A stretch of DNA of 64,000 bases from Patescibacteria group bacterium. GTDB lineage: Bacteria; Patescibacteriota; Microgenomatia; UBA1406; GWC2-37-13. A model generated the notes under the pieces. That model saw nothing but the letters and a program-made list of their open reading frames with translations. It ran no database searches and had not been told where the DNA came from. The translations under genes were made by a program, and so were the position numbers. The stretch spans positions 186,001-250,000 of the forward strand of contig JANWUX010000002.1 in the NCBI GenBank assembly GCA_025057905.1, given 5' to 3'. Positions 28,662-36,792 of this stretch are shown here, piece by piece (position 1 is the stretch's first letter; every line of letters starts with the position of its first letter).

Positions 28662-30880
28662 ATGACAATTAGTGGTTGATCTTTGTTAGCAAGAATTATC
28701 TTGGCAATTTTGTCTTCAATCTCAAATCTGATTAATCGCTCCATGTCCCTGGCGCCATACTCGGGGTTATAGCTCATTCTAATAAGATTTTCGAGTGTCT
28801 CTTCCTTAACTTTGACTCGAACGTTGTAAAGAGAGAAAATTTCTTTTTCTAGGTTATTGATGATTTTTTTGGCAATTATCTTGACGCTTTCGGGAGAGAG
28901 TTTTTTGAAATTAATGACGCCATCAAATCGATTTAAAAACTCAGGGGGGAAAAACGACTCGTCTTTGGCATTGGATGTGGCGATAATGACGAGGTTTTTG
29001 CAGTCAACTTTCTCGCCTCGGCCGTCGGTGAAATAGCCCTCGTCGGTGATTGTGAGGAAAATGTTGATGAGTTTAAGATCGGCTTTTTCTAGTTCATCGA
29101 GAAGAAGGACGCCGTAAGGTTGATTTCTAATTGCCTGAGTCAGTAACCCCGGTTCATTGGTTGAAGGATCGCCAATAAGCTTGGGGATGTCATACCTGGA
29201 TTGATAATTTGACATATCAAAGCGAATTAGATAGCGGGTGGGATTCAACGATGCCTCTTCTTGAGCGCTGGTTGATGAGAAAAAAACTTTGGCGATGGCT
29301 TTGGCAGTTTGAGTCTTGCCAACGCCAGTTGGGCCAAGAAAAAGAAATGAGGCCAGGGGCTTTTTTCTCTTTCCGATAAGCAAAAAAGCCCTTCTGATAG
29401 CAGCAGAGAGCTTGTTGATTGCCTCGTCTTGGTCAATGATCTCATCTTTTAAGAGAAGCTCGAGCGAGAGAAGCTTTTCTTTCATTTGAGAAGAGAGGGT
29501 GACTGGAATATGAGTTTTGTCATAGATTACTTTACCGATGTCTTCAGGCCTGACCGTTGGTCTTTGATCTTTATCTTTTCGGCGATTTTTGACATAAACG
29601 CAGGCAGTATCGAGAATGTCAACGGTTTTCTCTGGGAAGGGAATGTGGGTAATGTAGTACTCACTTTTCTCAATGGCTGATTTAATTGCCTCAAAAGAGA
29701 TAATCACTCGGTGATAATTTTCAAGCTCGAAAAATTTCTCAAGAAGAATTTTCATTGCTTCTTCTTTTGAGATTTCAAAAACATCCACTTTAGAAAAAAG
29801 ATTGTTGATAGCTTCGTTTGGGAAGATAAACTTTTGGTAGAAGAAGGGTGTTGTCACAGCGATTATTTGAATCTTGTCTGAGCCAGCATACTTTTTGAGC
29901 GAAACTTCCCAGTTGAGGTACTTCTCGAAGTTATCAATAAAAAGAATGATGTTTTCAGCATCAATTGCCTCTTGAAGCAACGACTCAAAAAGAGTCATCT
30001 GATTATTTATTTTTTCCATATCAATCTTGAGTATTCTTTTGTACATAAGATTGATGGTGGTTTTGCCAAGATAAATTTTTTTGGCTAGAGCATCGATAAT
30101 TGTTTTTTTGCCGACACCCTCTTCTCCCACAATCAAGACATTGGCAGCTTTGTTTTTTGAAAGATGCACCTCGATCTGATTAATCTCTTTTTCTCGATCA
30201 ATAATGTTGTTGATGTCGTAAAGGTAGGAGGGAGAGGCTAAATCGACAGCATACTGATCAAGAGTTGGAGTGTAGCCATATGACCAGTCGCGAGCCAGTG
30301 GTGGGACAGTCATAAGGTTATCTTGTGACCACCATTTTTTCTTGACAAGATGATTTTGGTAGAAAGTCTCAAACCACTGCTCAACCAAAGGGATATTTTC
30401 CGGCGCCAAACATCTTTTTTTTACAAAATCGTCTTTAAGTAATCTCTTCTCTTCTTCGGGTGTTTTCCTGATCAGGTAGATAAAGTATAAAATCGGACTA
30501 AGGGCGACCAAAGAGATCAGAAAAAAAGGAATGGCGATCACGGTTAGGGAGTGAATCAAAAAGTAAAAAAAGATGATTGAGAGTCTCATCACAAAACCAA
30601 TTGAGCGAGAGATAAAGTTGAAAAGCAGCTGATCAAAAAACTCCGAGAAAGTAAAGCCAGGCGTAGTTTTTTTGGATCGAAGGTTTTTCCAAGGATGAAA
30701 GAGGGTCTTAAAAAGGGTGGGGATGGAAAAGAAGTAAGGAAAAAAAATGATAAGGTTGAAACTTGCTTCTTTAAAAGATTTAAGAAGATCAAGAAGATAA
30801 CGAGGAAAATTTTTTTTCATTAGAATAAAGTATAGATAAAAAAGGATAAGATTGAAAGGATTTAAAAGAGTTTTACTCAT
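28658..30880 (-). CDS. Membrane-anchored Clp-like double AAA+ ATPase
   Basis: 740 aa. The first 140 residues hold two hydrophobic regions (about 40-58 and 95-136) instead of the Clp N-domain. Two AAA+ modules follow: Walker A at 252-259 (GEEGVGKK) with a weak Walker B (ILFIDNFEKY), and Walker A near residue 515 (FLGPTGVGKTQTAKA) with Walker B VLLLDELEKAD, sensor VIIATSNAKDE, then NPEYGARDMERLIR. The second module is ClpC/ClpB-type; the first looks degraded. It is probably a membrane unfoldase. Met21 is an alternative start. Confidence 0.82.
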   Translation of the reverse strand: MSKTLLNPFNLILFYLYFILMKKNFPRYLLDLLKSFKEASFNLIIFFPYFFSIPTLFKTLFHPWKNLRSKKTTPGFTFSEFFDQLLFNFISRSIGFVMRLSIIFFYFLIHSLTVIAIPFFLISLVALSPILYFIYLIRKTPEEEKRLLKDDFVKKRCLAPENIPLVEQWFETFYQNHLVKKKWWSQDNLMTVPPLARDWSYGYTPTLDQYAVDLASPSYLYDINNIIDREKEINQIEVHLSKNKAANVLIVGEEGVGKKTIIDALAKKIYLGKTTINLMYKRILKIDMEKINNQMTLFESLLQEAIDAENIILFIDNFEKYLNWEVSLKKYAGSDKIQIIAVTTPFFYQKFIFPNEAINNLFSKVDVFEISKEEAMKILLEKFFELENYHRVIISFEAIKSAIEKSEYYITHIPFPEKTVDILDTACVYVKNRRKDKDQRPTVRPEDIGKVIYDKTHIPVTLSSQMKEKLLSLELLLKDEIIDQDEAINKLSAAIRRAFLLIGKRKKPLASFLFLGPTGVGKTQTAKAIAKVFFSSTSAQEEASLNPTRYLIRFDMSNYQSRYDIPKLIGDPSTNEPGLLTQAIRNQPYGVLLLDELEKADLKLINIFLTITDEGYFTDGRGEKVDCKNLVIIATSNAKDESFFPPEFLNRFDGVINFKKLSPESVKIIAKKIINNLEKEIFSLYNVRVKVKEETLENLIRMSYNPEYGARDMERLIRFEIEDKIAKIILANKDQPLIVI

Positions 30881-31064
30881 GAAAATTACTTATCTGTCGT
30901 ATTACCTGCAAAGCGGGGTTTTACAATTTATCAAAACTGAAAGACTTTGTTACTCACTTTGAATTTTCTGAGTAGCAAAAAAATGACTTAACCAGTGAGA
31001 ATGATTTTAAAGTCTAAAGGAGAAAAGACCGCCTAAGATTGGATAATTGAATACTTAATAAATG

Positions 31065-31107
31065 AGATGTTTTTTCTGCTACCTTCTGATTTTTCAAAAA
31101 AACATCT
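31065..31107. repeat. Inverted repeat at the leader-distal end of the CRISPR array
   Basis: Perfect 11-bp arms AGATGTTTTTT (31065-31075) and AAAAAACATCT (31097-31107) around a 21-base loop, 20 bp beyond the oldest repeat. On the minus strand it would end the pre-crRNA transcript, possibly as a weak terminator. The stem is A/T rich, so this is uncertain. The rest of the gap 30881-31126 shows nothing else I can name. Confidence 0.35.
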
Positions 31108-31126
31108 TTAATAACATTTTTTATTA

Positions 31127-31933
31127 GCTTTTTTGTCCCTAACCTTCGGTCTTTCCTGTTAGTCCTTCTTGCCTTTTTGTCCCAAACCTTCGGTCAGAGG
31201 ATTTAATTTCGATGCCTTTTTGTCCCTAACCTTCGGTCCTTCCCGCAATGGCACGAGCCTTTTTGTCCCTAACCTTCGGTCTTGCTGGCAGGTTAATTCG
31301 CCTTTTTGTCCCTAACCTTCGGTCATAATAAAAGAGCAGGAAAGCCTTTTTGTCCCTAACCTTCGGTCTTTTTTGTTTTTTGGATTGGCCTTTTTGTCCC
31401 TAACCTTCGGTCAAAGGTGGTAAGAGGTAATGCCTTTTTGTCCCTAACCTTCGGTCCCTTAAAAAATCTAAAAAGCCTTTTTGTCCCTAACCTTCGGTCG
31501 ATTACCAGTTAGATTTTGCCTTTTTGTCCCTAACCTTCGGTCTTTTATTTTTCCTCCTTAAGCCTTTTTGTCCCTAACCTTCGGTCTATCAACTTGATTT
31601 TTATTGCCTTTTTGTCCCTAACCTTCGGTCTATGGTTGACACGGTTTTGCCTTTTTGTCCCTAACCTTCGGTCCGGGGAAGATGGAGTGTTGCCTTTTTG
31701 TCCCTAACCTTCGGTCAGCCAAGTTTGGTTTAGTCGCCTTTTTGTCCCTAACCTTCGGTCAATGTTCTGTGAAGAAGAGCCTTTTTGTCCCTAACCTTCG
31801 GTCTCGCCAATTGCCCTTTGCTGCCTTTTTGTCCCTAACCTTCGGTCGGCTTTCTGGTAGCTGATGCCTTTTTGTCCCTAACCTTCGGTCTCCCTGTCTG
31901 TTTTTCAAGCCTTTTTGTCCCTAACCTTCGGTC
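31127..31933 (-). CRISPR. Type V-D CRISPR array: 19 repeats of 25 nt, 18 spacers of 18-19 nt
   Basis: Repeats start at 31127, 31171, 31214, 31257, 31300, 31344, 31388, 31432, 31475, 31518, 31562, 31606, 31649, 31692, 31736, 31779, 31823, 31866 and 31909. In crRNA sense (minus strand) the repeat begins GACCGAAGGTTAGGG and ends ACAAAAAGGC. All copies are identical except the first two on the left, each with one change, so the old end is at 31127 and the leader is on the cas1 side. Very short spacers and the repeat ending are typical of Cas12d (CasY) loci as I remember them. All 18 spacers differ. Confidence 0.98.
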
Positions 31934-31945
31934 TGAAATCAGACC
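31930..31945. repeat. Leader/first-repeat inverted repeat
   Basis: GGTCTGA and TCAGACC arms (7 bp, 2-base loop) straddle the junction of leader and newest repeat and use the repeat's outer four bases (GACC in crRNA sense). It would form a hairpin at the 5' end of the pre-crRNA, or mark the integration site for Cas1. Confidence 0.5.
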
Positions 31946-31955
31946 TTTTGTCTAT

Positions 31956-31984
31956 ATGATAATCCAAAATCACTTGAAAATCAA
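31956..31984 (-). promoter_or_regulatory. Predicted CRISPR array promoter
   Basis: On the minus strand TTGATT (31979-31984) and TATCAT (31956-31961) are spaced by exactly 17 bases. Transcription would start near 31949, about 15 bases before the first repeat, and run through the whole array. This agrees with the array polarity read from the degenerate repeats. Confidence 0.65.
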
Positions 31985-32002
31985 GAAAAATCTGTTTATA
32001 AT
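31974..32002 (+). promoter_or_regulatory. Predicted cas1 promoter, overlapping the array promoter
   Basis: TTGAAA (31974-31979) and TATAAT (31997-32002) are spaced by 17 bases, giving a start near 32009 and a 47-base leader before the cas1 ATG. The -35 box overlaps the divergent array -35 within the palindrome CTTGAAAATCAAG (31973-31985). Confidence 0.65.
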
Positions 32003-32055
32003 TATCTTATAATATATAGATATTTTTATTTTAACAATTTTAATTTTATTTTGTC

Positions 32056-33087
32056 ATGTCTTATAATAGAAAAAAGTATCTTTGGCTTCCCTATCTTAAG
32101 GCAGTCCAGATAAAGCCAAAAACTGTTGCTTTCATTTACAAAGGTGGCATCACGGAAATTGATTGGGTGAAGATTCATTCGATAATGATTTATGGTGATA
32201 GCTGTGATCTGCCAGTGGAGTTAGTTGACAAATGTGCCTTTTACAAAATACCAATTGTCTTTCATCGACGCAATCTCGCCCGTGCTAGTCTGATACTTCC
32301 TAGTCCAACCGGGGAAACCCAAGATCTTCTTGGCTACCAGGTGAGGGTAAGAGACAATCTAAAGAAGAGAACCTATATTGCCAAAAGATTAGTCCTGGCG
32401 AAGTTTAAGGGAATGACCTGGCTTGTGCCCTCAGCCTGCGACTATTTGTTTGGAGTGGCCAATCTTCAAAAAATCAGAAACATCGAGGCCTGGCATGCCC
32501 GCCGGTATTGGCAGGAGTATTTCACCAAGTTAGGTCTAGAGAAAAAAAGACGGGAGAGTAACAATGAAGTTCAGAAAGCTCTAAATGCCGTATCCAAGTT
32601 TGTGGTTGGAATTGTTCTTCGCTGGGTTCTCTATCATAATCTAAGTCCTTATCATGGTTTTCTTCACCAACCAACCGATTATCCGGCGCTTATTTATGAC
32701 CTAATTGAGCCTTATCGGGGCTATTTTGATAGAGTTGTTTTTGAAGCTTATAGAGAAATGCAAGAAAATTCTAAAGACCGATCAACTTCTTTCGTAGCCA
32801 TGGCGATTGAAAAAATCAAAGATTTTCTCGAGAAAAAAATCTATGTTCACAGTACCCGGCAGATAGCAACTTTTCATGAACTTCTTCACGGGGTGGTTTT
32901 ATCTCTTCGAGTCTATCTTCTTGGAGAGACAAGGCGCTTTGTAGTTCCTCTTCCTGATCAACCCAAAGGTGGTCGCCCGATTAAAGCTTTCTATAAACTC
33001 TATGGCCGGACGGCAGGAGTGACTGATTTTTGGGAACAAGCTAAGAAATTAAGTCTTCAGGTGTCAACTTCTTCAGTGACAAATTAA
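32056..33087 (+). CDS. cas1: CRISPR-associated endonuclease Cas1 (type V-D)
   Basis: Integrase that inserts new spacers at the leader end. 343 aa. The N-terminal beta domain (FIYKGGITEIDWVKIHSIMI) is followed by the helical catalytic domain with the three metal ligands in recognisable places: Glu in IEAWHARRYWQEYF, His in LSPYHGFLHQP and Asp in ALIYDLIEPYRGYF. No cas2 or cas4 accompanies it, as in other type V-D loci; Cas1 of this group is thought to handle the unusually short spacers by itself. It converges on cas12d with a 47-bp overlap of coding ends. No clear Shine-Dalgarno. Confidence 0.96.
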   Translation: MSYNRKKYLWLPYLKAVQIKPKTVAFIYKGGITEIDWVKIHSIMIYGDSCDLPVELVDKCAFYKIPIVFHRRNLARASLILPSPTGETQDLLGYQVRVRDNLKKRTYIAKRLVLAKFKGMTWLVPSACDYLFGVANLQKIRNIEAWHARRYWQEYFTKLGLEKKRRESNNEVQKALNAVSKFVVGIVLRWVLYHNLSPYHGFLHQPTDYPALIYDLIEPYRGYFDRVVFEAYREMQENSKDRSTSFVAMAIEKIKDFLEKKIYVHSTRQIATFHELLHGVVLSLRVYLLGETRRFVVPLPDQPKGGRPIKAFYKLYGRTAGVTDFWEQAKKLSLQVSTSSVTN

Positions 33088-36000
33088 CTCCTGATTTTCT
33101 CAAGTGAGAGAGATACGCGAGGGTTTCTTCAAAGAGATTAATATTTTCGCTTTGGAGAGGATTTTTGTCTCTCAGATAACCTCTTAAGGCCATAACAAAG
33201 GCAGCTTGAAGATCAGCATCAAAAATTTTCAGACAATCTTCGAAGGGACAAACAAATATCGCTGAGTTTCCGCGGGTTTTTTTTATTTTTTTTAACTTCT
33301 TAGAATTAAGCCTCAAAAAAGCGAGCAACACCTCGCTTTTTTCAAGTGGAGGTCGAGCAAACCTTCTAACTACCTTTAGGAATTCTTTTTCATCACTCTC
33401 GCTCTTTTTGAAAAGATAACCGGCAGTGTGATTTTTGTTTGAGGTGTAGCCAAGAAGAATCCCTTCAGGAGTTTTTATTCGTATTATGTTTTTAATTCCA
33501 TTCTTATTAATTCTTTCGCAAATAGAAACGCTTTTTTCTTGAAGATAATTAGTTATTCTGTAAAGACTTCGACCACAGGCACAGCAAGTATAACTCGAAG
33601 CAAAGGCGGAAAGATTCTTTCCCACAGTTAAATTCTTGAATGATTTTAATCCTAATCCCCAAACATGCTTGATAGTGGCTCTATCAGCATCATTATCGCC
33701 GGGAACATCAGAGCGTTTGATCGAGTCATAAATCTTCGTGACTCGACCGCTACCTGTTTCGAAGTTGCTAATTGAGTATTCATAAACAATCGGCGATTTA
33801 TATTTAATAAACAAATCATGAATTTGATTGCGAATCTCTTTGATGGCGTTCTCTCTAATTTTTTGAAGAAGAGAGGTGATGGTGATGAATATCCCATGTC
33901 TTGACCGGCGCTGAATTTTTTCGTAGGCATCTCTAATTTTTCGGATGTTACTGCTTTTTAGGTACTCGGCTTTGATAATTTCAAAGGGGTTTCTAGAAAA
34001 ATCCACGAGAGCGAAGGCGACACCATACTCACCAGCATCAATCCCTAAGTAGAGATTGGAACTATAAAGAGTGGTAGTTCTTTTACCTGTGATGGTAAAT
34101 GGAATGGCATAGTAGAGTTTTTTTCTTAAGTGAGAAGAGTTAGTCGTGACAGTTTCTGTTTCTAAATCAAAATTAATCTCGTGAGCAATCTCCAAAATAA
34201 TTGATGGTCCATTGATCTCAATCTCTGCTTGCTCCCAAGATTTAGGTCGGTAGATAAGCCGGTCAAGAAATTGAGTCTGGTAGAAAGAAGAAGAAATTTT
34301 GAAATTCAGATTGTCTCGAAGGCGGGTTATTTCTATAGGCTTTATCTCATTTTTATCAATTAAGAAAGTCTTGGTTTTTTCTTTAGAAGAAAGCTCTCTT
34401 TTAGCGAAACTTTCGTCAAAAACAACAAAGAATTGATGACGTGAGCTAACAACTTCTTTTCTTTTTTTATTGAATTCTTCTTGGCTCATGGGATCAGGAA
34501 GATGAAGAATAAGAGGAAATCTCTTGTTACTGTTGATGATCTGAAGAGTGTAGCGGCTGATCTCGATCTTTTTTGAGTAAAGATTGAGAGCACCTCGCAG
34601 ATCGGACAAGAAATACCGATTAAAGAGACTATTCAAGACTTTTTTTTCCAAGATTACTCTTGACCCCTCGTTGCCTTTATGATGAAGGCTCAGGAAGTCA
34701 AGAACTCTATCAAAAACTTTTAATTGATGAAGTATTTTAGGATCTAGATCTAAATTGGACTGCGAATTGAAATTAATTAATAGGGCTAGAACCGTTTTTG
34801 AGGTTTCAACAAAATCAAGAGCCAGTTTTGGATCAAAGTAAAAATCTTTATTTCTTGAGCTAAGATCAATCAAAAAATTTGAAAATTGATTTAAGATCAG
34901 CTTAATTGATTCAAAAGGATCCATGTTTGTCGAAAGAGACAGAAGTCTTCTGGTTGAGGAAGCGTGGGGGTTTTTAAAGAAAATATATTTTTCTGGATGG
35001 CTAAAGATTTCTGAGATGTTCTCGCGTTGATCAATAAAAGGGGTGAGAATTTTTTGGTATTGATTTTTGAAGACTTGAGTGTTGAGAACTTGGTTGGAGA
35101 TTTTTCTGAAAAAACGCTCAACAATTTCTTCAAGAGAGATTTCTCTCACTTCCTCTTCTAAAGAGTCAAAGGACTTAAGCTCAGTCAAACCGTTGTATTT
35201 ATCAAGGATTTGGCGAATGATCTTCATTCCTTCATTAATTTTCTTAGGGGTAAGCTTGACCCTTTCTTCTAGTTGAGCCCTTTTTGACTCACCATAGAAG
35301 TCAATTGGTTTTTTAATTTGCTCAAAGAGAAATTTGAATTGCCGATCTTTTGAGACTGAATCATCTTCATTTTTCTTGAGATATCGCTGAAAGTAATAAT
35401 TAGCTTGGGTTCTTACCTCTGCTAGATAATCCTCGAAGAAAGGAAACTTTTTTGGACTTTCTAAGATGTCGGGATTGTCTTGAAGCAATTTCTGAAGATT
35501 TAAGAGCCAGTCAATAAAAGTTTTTAGTAATCTTATATGCAATTTTTTCTTTTCGTCGATTCCTTTTTTAATTTTGTCTTGATGTTTACTGAGTGAGGAT
35601 ATTAGTTTTTCTAGATTTTGGAGAAACTTTTGATAGACTTCTCTTGACTCAAGTGTTCGATTGACAAAGTTGCTATACCAAGATTTTATTTTTCCACCAA
35701 AAACCATTCGGTACTCTTGCCAACCTTGAGTGACGAACTTAGGCTGACCGATTTTTTTGGCTTTATCAGCAAGATAATCAAGAGCCTTCATAAGAATCTC
35801 TTCCTCCTGGGAATTGAGTTTTTTGTCTATGAATGAACAAAGGCGCAAGTAAGCCTCAAAATTTGCCTGATAATCTTCAATTAGAGATCTATAGAATCGG
35901 CCTAGATAGTTAGAAAGAGAGTTAAAATCTTCAGCTAGTCCTAGAACAACTTCGCCTTGAATCAGAATTTCTTTCTCCGGTAACGAGAATATCTTTCTAA

Positions 36001-36787
36001 GAAGATTAATTCGATCGTTGATTAATTCTTCGATTGGAACCTTTGATCGATCGTCTAATTTTACCAGCGTGGGAATGATGAAGTTTGTCAGGTCGCCAAC
36101 TTTTTCCTGAGGTTGGATGTCTTTTTCCTGAGATTCTGGGGATATCCTCTGAAAATTTAGATTAAATTCATCTTTCCAAAATTTAAGCTGGTCTTTGCCT
36201 TCTAAGACAAGCTTTTCGCCATCTTTGAAGAATTTGTCAACAATAGTGTCAATAAGTTCCTTTGCTTTCTGGTCTGTGATAATCATCTTTTCCACCTTTT
36301 TTCCAGGATCTTGGTTCGTTTTGTAGTCATCTTTTAGAATGTCAATGAGTCGCTGGCGAAATTTCTCTCGGCTAAGAGTTATTCTTACTGGATCAGAAAG
36401 AATAACTTGCTCGATAAATTTACCTTTATCAAAAAAAGTTCTTATTCTCTCGTCGGCCTGAGTGAAAATTACTTCAGCCGGTGAAGGAATATCAAAAACT
36501 TGGCATAGGAAATGAATTAATTTTTTTCTTGTAGGTTGAAAAATAACCCCCGAGCGAAGGGAGTCGACCCAGAAATCAAAAAGGTTATATTCGTCCTGAG
36601 TTTGAAGATAATCAGCCACGCTGCCAATTCCACGGGTTTTCTGATCATCAAAGACAATCTTCTCAAAAAAATTCACTAGGCTGTCTGGGCTAAGAGATGG
36701 AGGCGAAATTAGTGGGTACTTGATTGTTCTTGTGATCTTGCCTTTTGCAAGGTTGACTCGATTTAAGTGAACTCGATATCCTTTCAT
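33041..36787 (-). CDS. cas12d: Cas12d (CasY) RNA-guided DNA endonuclease
   Basis: 1248 aa type V-D effector. The N-terminus (MKGYRVHLNRV, RTIKYPLISP, LFDFWVDSLRSGVIFQP) and the segment KIKSWYSNF resemble the Katanobacteria CasY as I remember it. The C-terminal RuvC nuclease is split as usual: RuvC-I Asp917 in YLGIDAGEYGVAFAL, RuvC-II Glu1003 in VYEYSISNFETG, and RuvC-III Asp1190/Asp1192 in FDADLQAAF. A zinc ribbon has Cys1068/1069/1071 (TCCACGR) and Cys1180/Cys1185 (CPFEDC, wider than CxxC). All catalytic acids are present, so it should cut. The leader upstream holds the scoutRNA candidate. No HNH domain. Confidence 0.95.
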   Translation of the reverse strand: MKGYRVHLNRVNLAKGKITRTIKYPLISPPSLSPDSLVNFFEKIVFDDQKTRGIGSVADYLQTQDEYNLFDFWVDSLRSGVIFQPTRKKLIHFLCQVFDIPSPAEVIFTQADERIRTFFDKGKFIEQVILSDPVRITLSREKFRQRLIDILKDDYKTNQDPGKKVEKMIITDQKAKELIDTIVDKFFKDGEKLVLEGKDQLKFWKDEFNLNFQRISPESQEKDIQPQEKVGDLTNFIIPTLVKLDDRSKVPIEELINDRINLLRKIFSLPEKEILIQGEVVLGLAEDFNSLSNYLGRFYRSLIEDYQANFEAYLRLCSFIDKKLNSQEEEILMKALDYLADKAKKIGQPKFVTQGWQEYRMVFGGKIKSWYSNFVNRTLESREVYQKFLQNLEKLISSLSKHQDKIKKGIDEKKKLHIRLLKTFIDWLLNLQKLLQDNPDILESPKKFPFFEDYLAEVRTQANYYFQRYLKKNEDDSVSKDRQFKFLFEQIKKPIDFYGESKRAQLEERVKLTPKKINEGMKIIRQILDKYNGLTELKSFDSLEEEVREISLEEIVERFFRKISNQVLNTQVFKNQYQKILTPFIDQRENISEIFSHPEKYIFFKNPHASSTRRLLSLSTNMDPFESIKLILNQFSNFLIDLSSRNKDFYFDPKLALDFVETSKTVLALLINFNSQSNLDLDPKILHQLKVFDRVLDFLSLHHKGNEGSRVILEKKVLNSLFNRYFLSDLRGALNLYSKKIEISRYTLQIINSNKRFPLILHLPDPMSQEEFNKKRKEVVSSRHQFFVVFDESFAKRELSSKEKTKTFLIDKNEIKPIEITRLRDNLNFKISSSFYQTQFLDRLIYRPKSWEQAEIEINGPSIILEIAHEINFDLETETVTTNSSHLRKKLYYAIPFTITGKRTTTLYSSNLYLGIDAGEYGVAFALVDFSRNPFEIIKAEYLKSSNIRKIRDAYEKIQRRSRHGIFITITSLLQKIRENAIKEIRNQIHDLFIKYKSPIVYEYSISNFETGSGRVTKIYDSIKRSDVPGDNDADRATIKHVWGLGLKSFKNLTVGKNLSAFASSYTCCACGRSLYRITNYLQEKSVSICERINKNGIKNIIRIKTPEGILLGYTSNKNHTAGYLFKKSESDEKEFLKVVRRFARPPLEKSEVLLAFLRLNSKKLKKIKKTRGNSAIFVCPFEDCLKIFDADLQAAFVMALRGYLRDKNPLQSENINLFEETLAYLSHLRKSGVNLSLKKLTPEDLIS

Positions 36788-36792
36788 TTCTT

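Noticed and set aside
28658-30880. FtsH as identity for the membrane AAA protein
   Set aside because: Two AAA modules and a Clp-type C-terminal domain are present and no HExxH zinc protease motif exists.
31655-31864. Open frame inside the CRISPR array
   Set aside because: Its protein is only the repeat translated over and over (SLTFG, FVPNLRS), so it is a by-product of the array.
33041-36787. Effector as TnpB, Cas12a or CasX (Cas12e)
   Set aside because: Too long for TnpB and CasX; the N-terminal pattern, short spacers and repeat ending fit Cas12d better than Cas12a, whose repeat has a conserved stem-loop not seen here.
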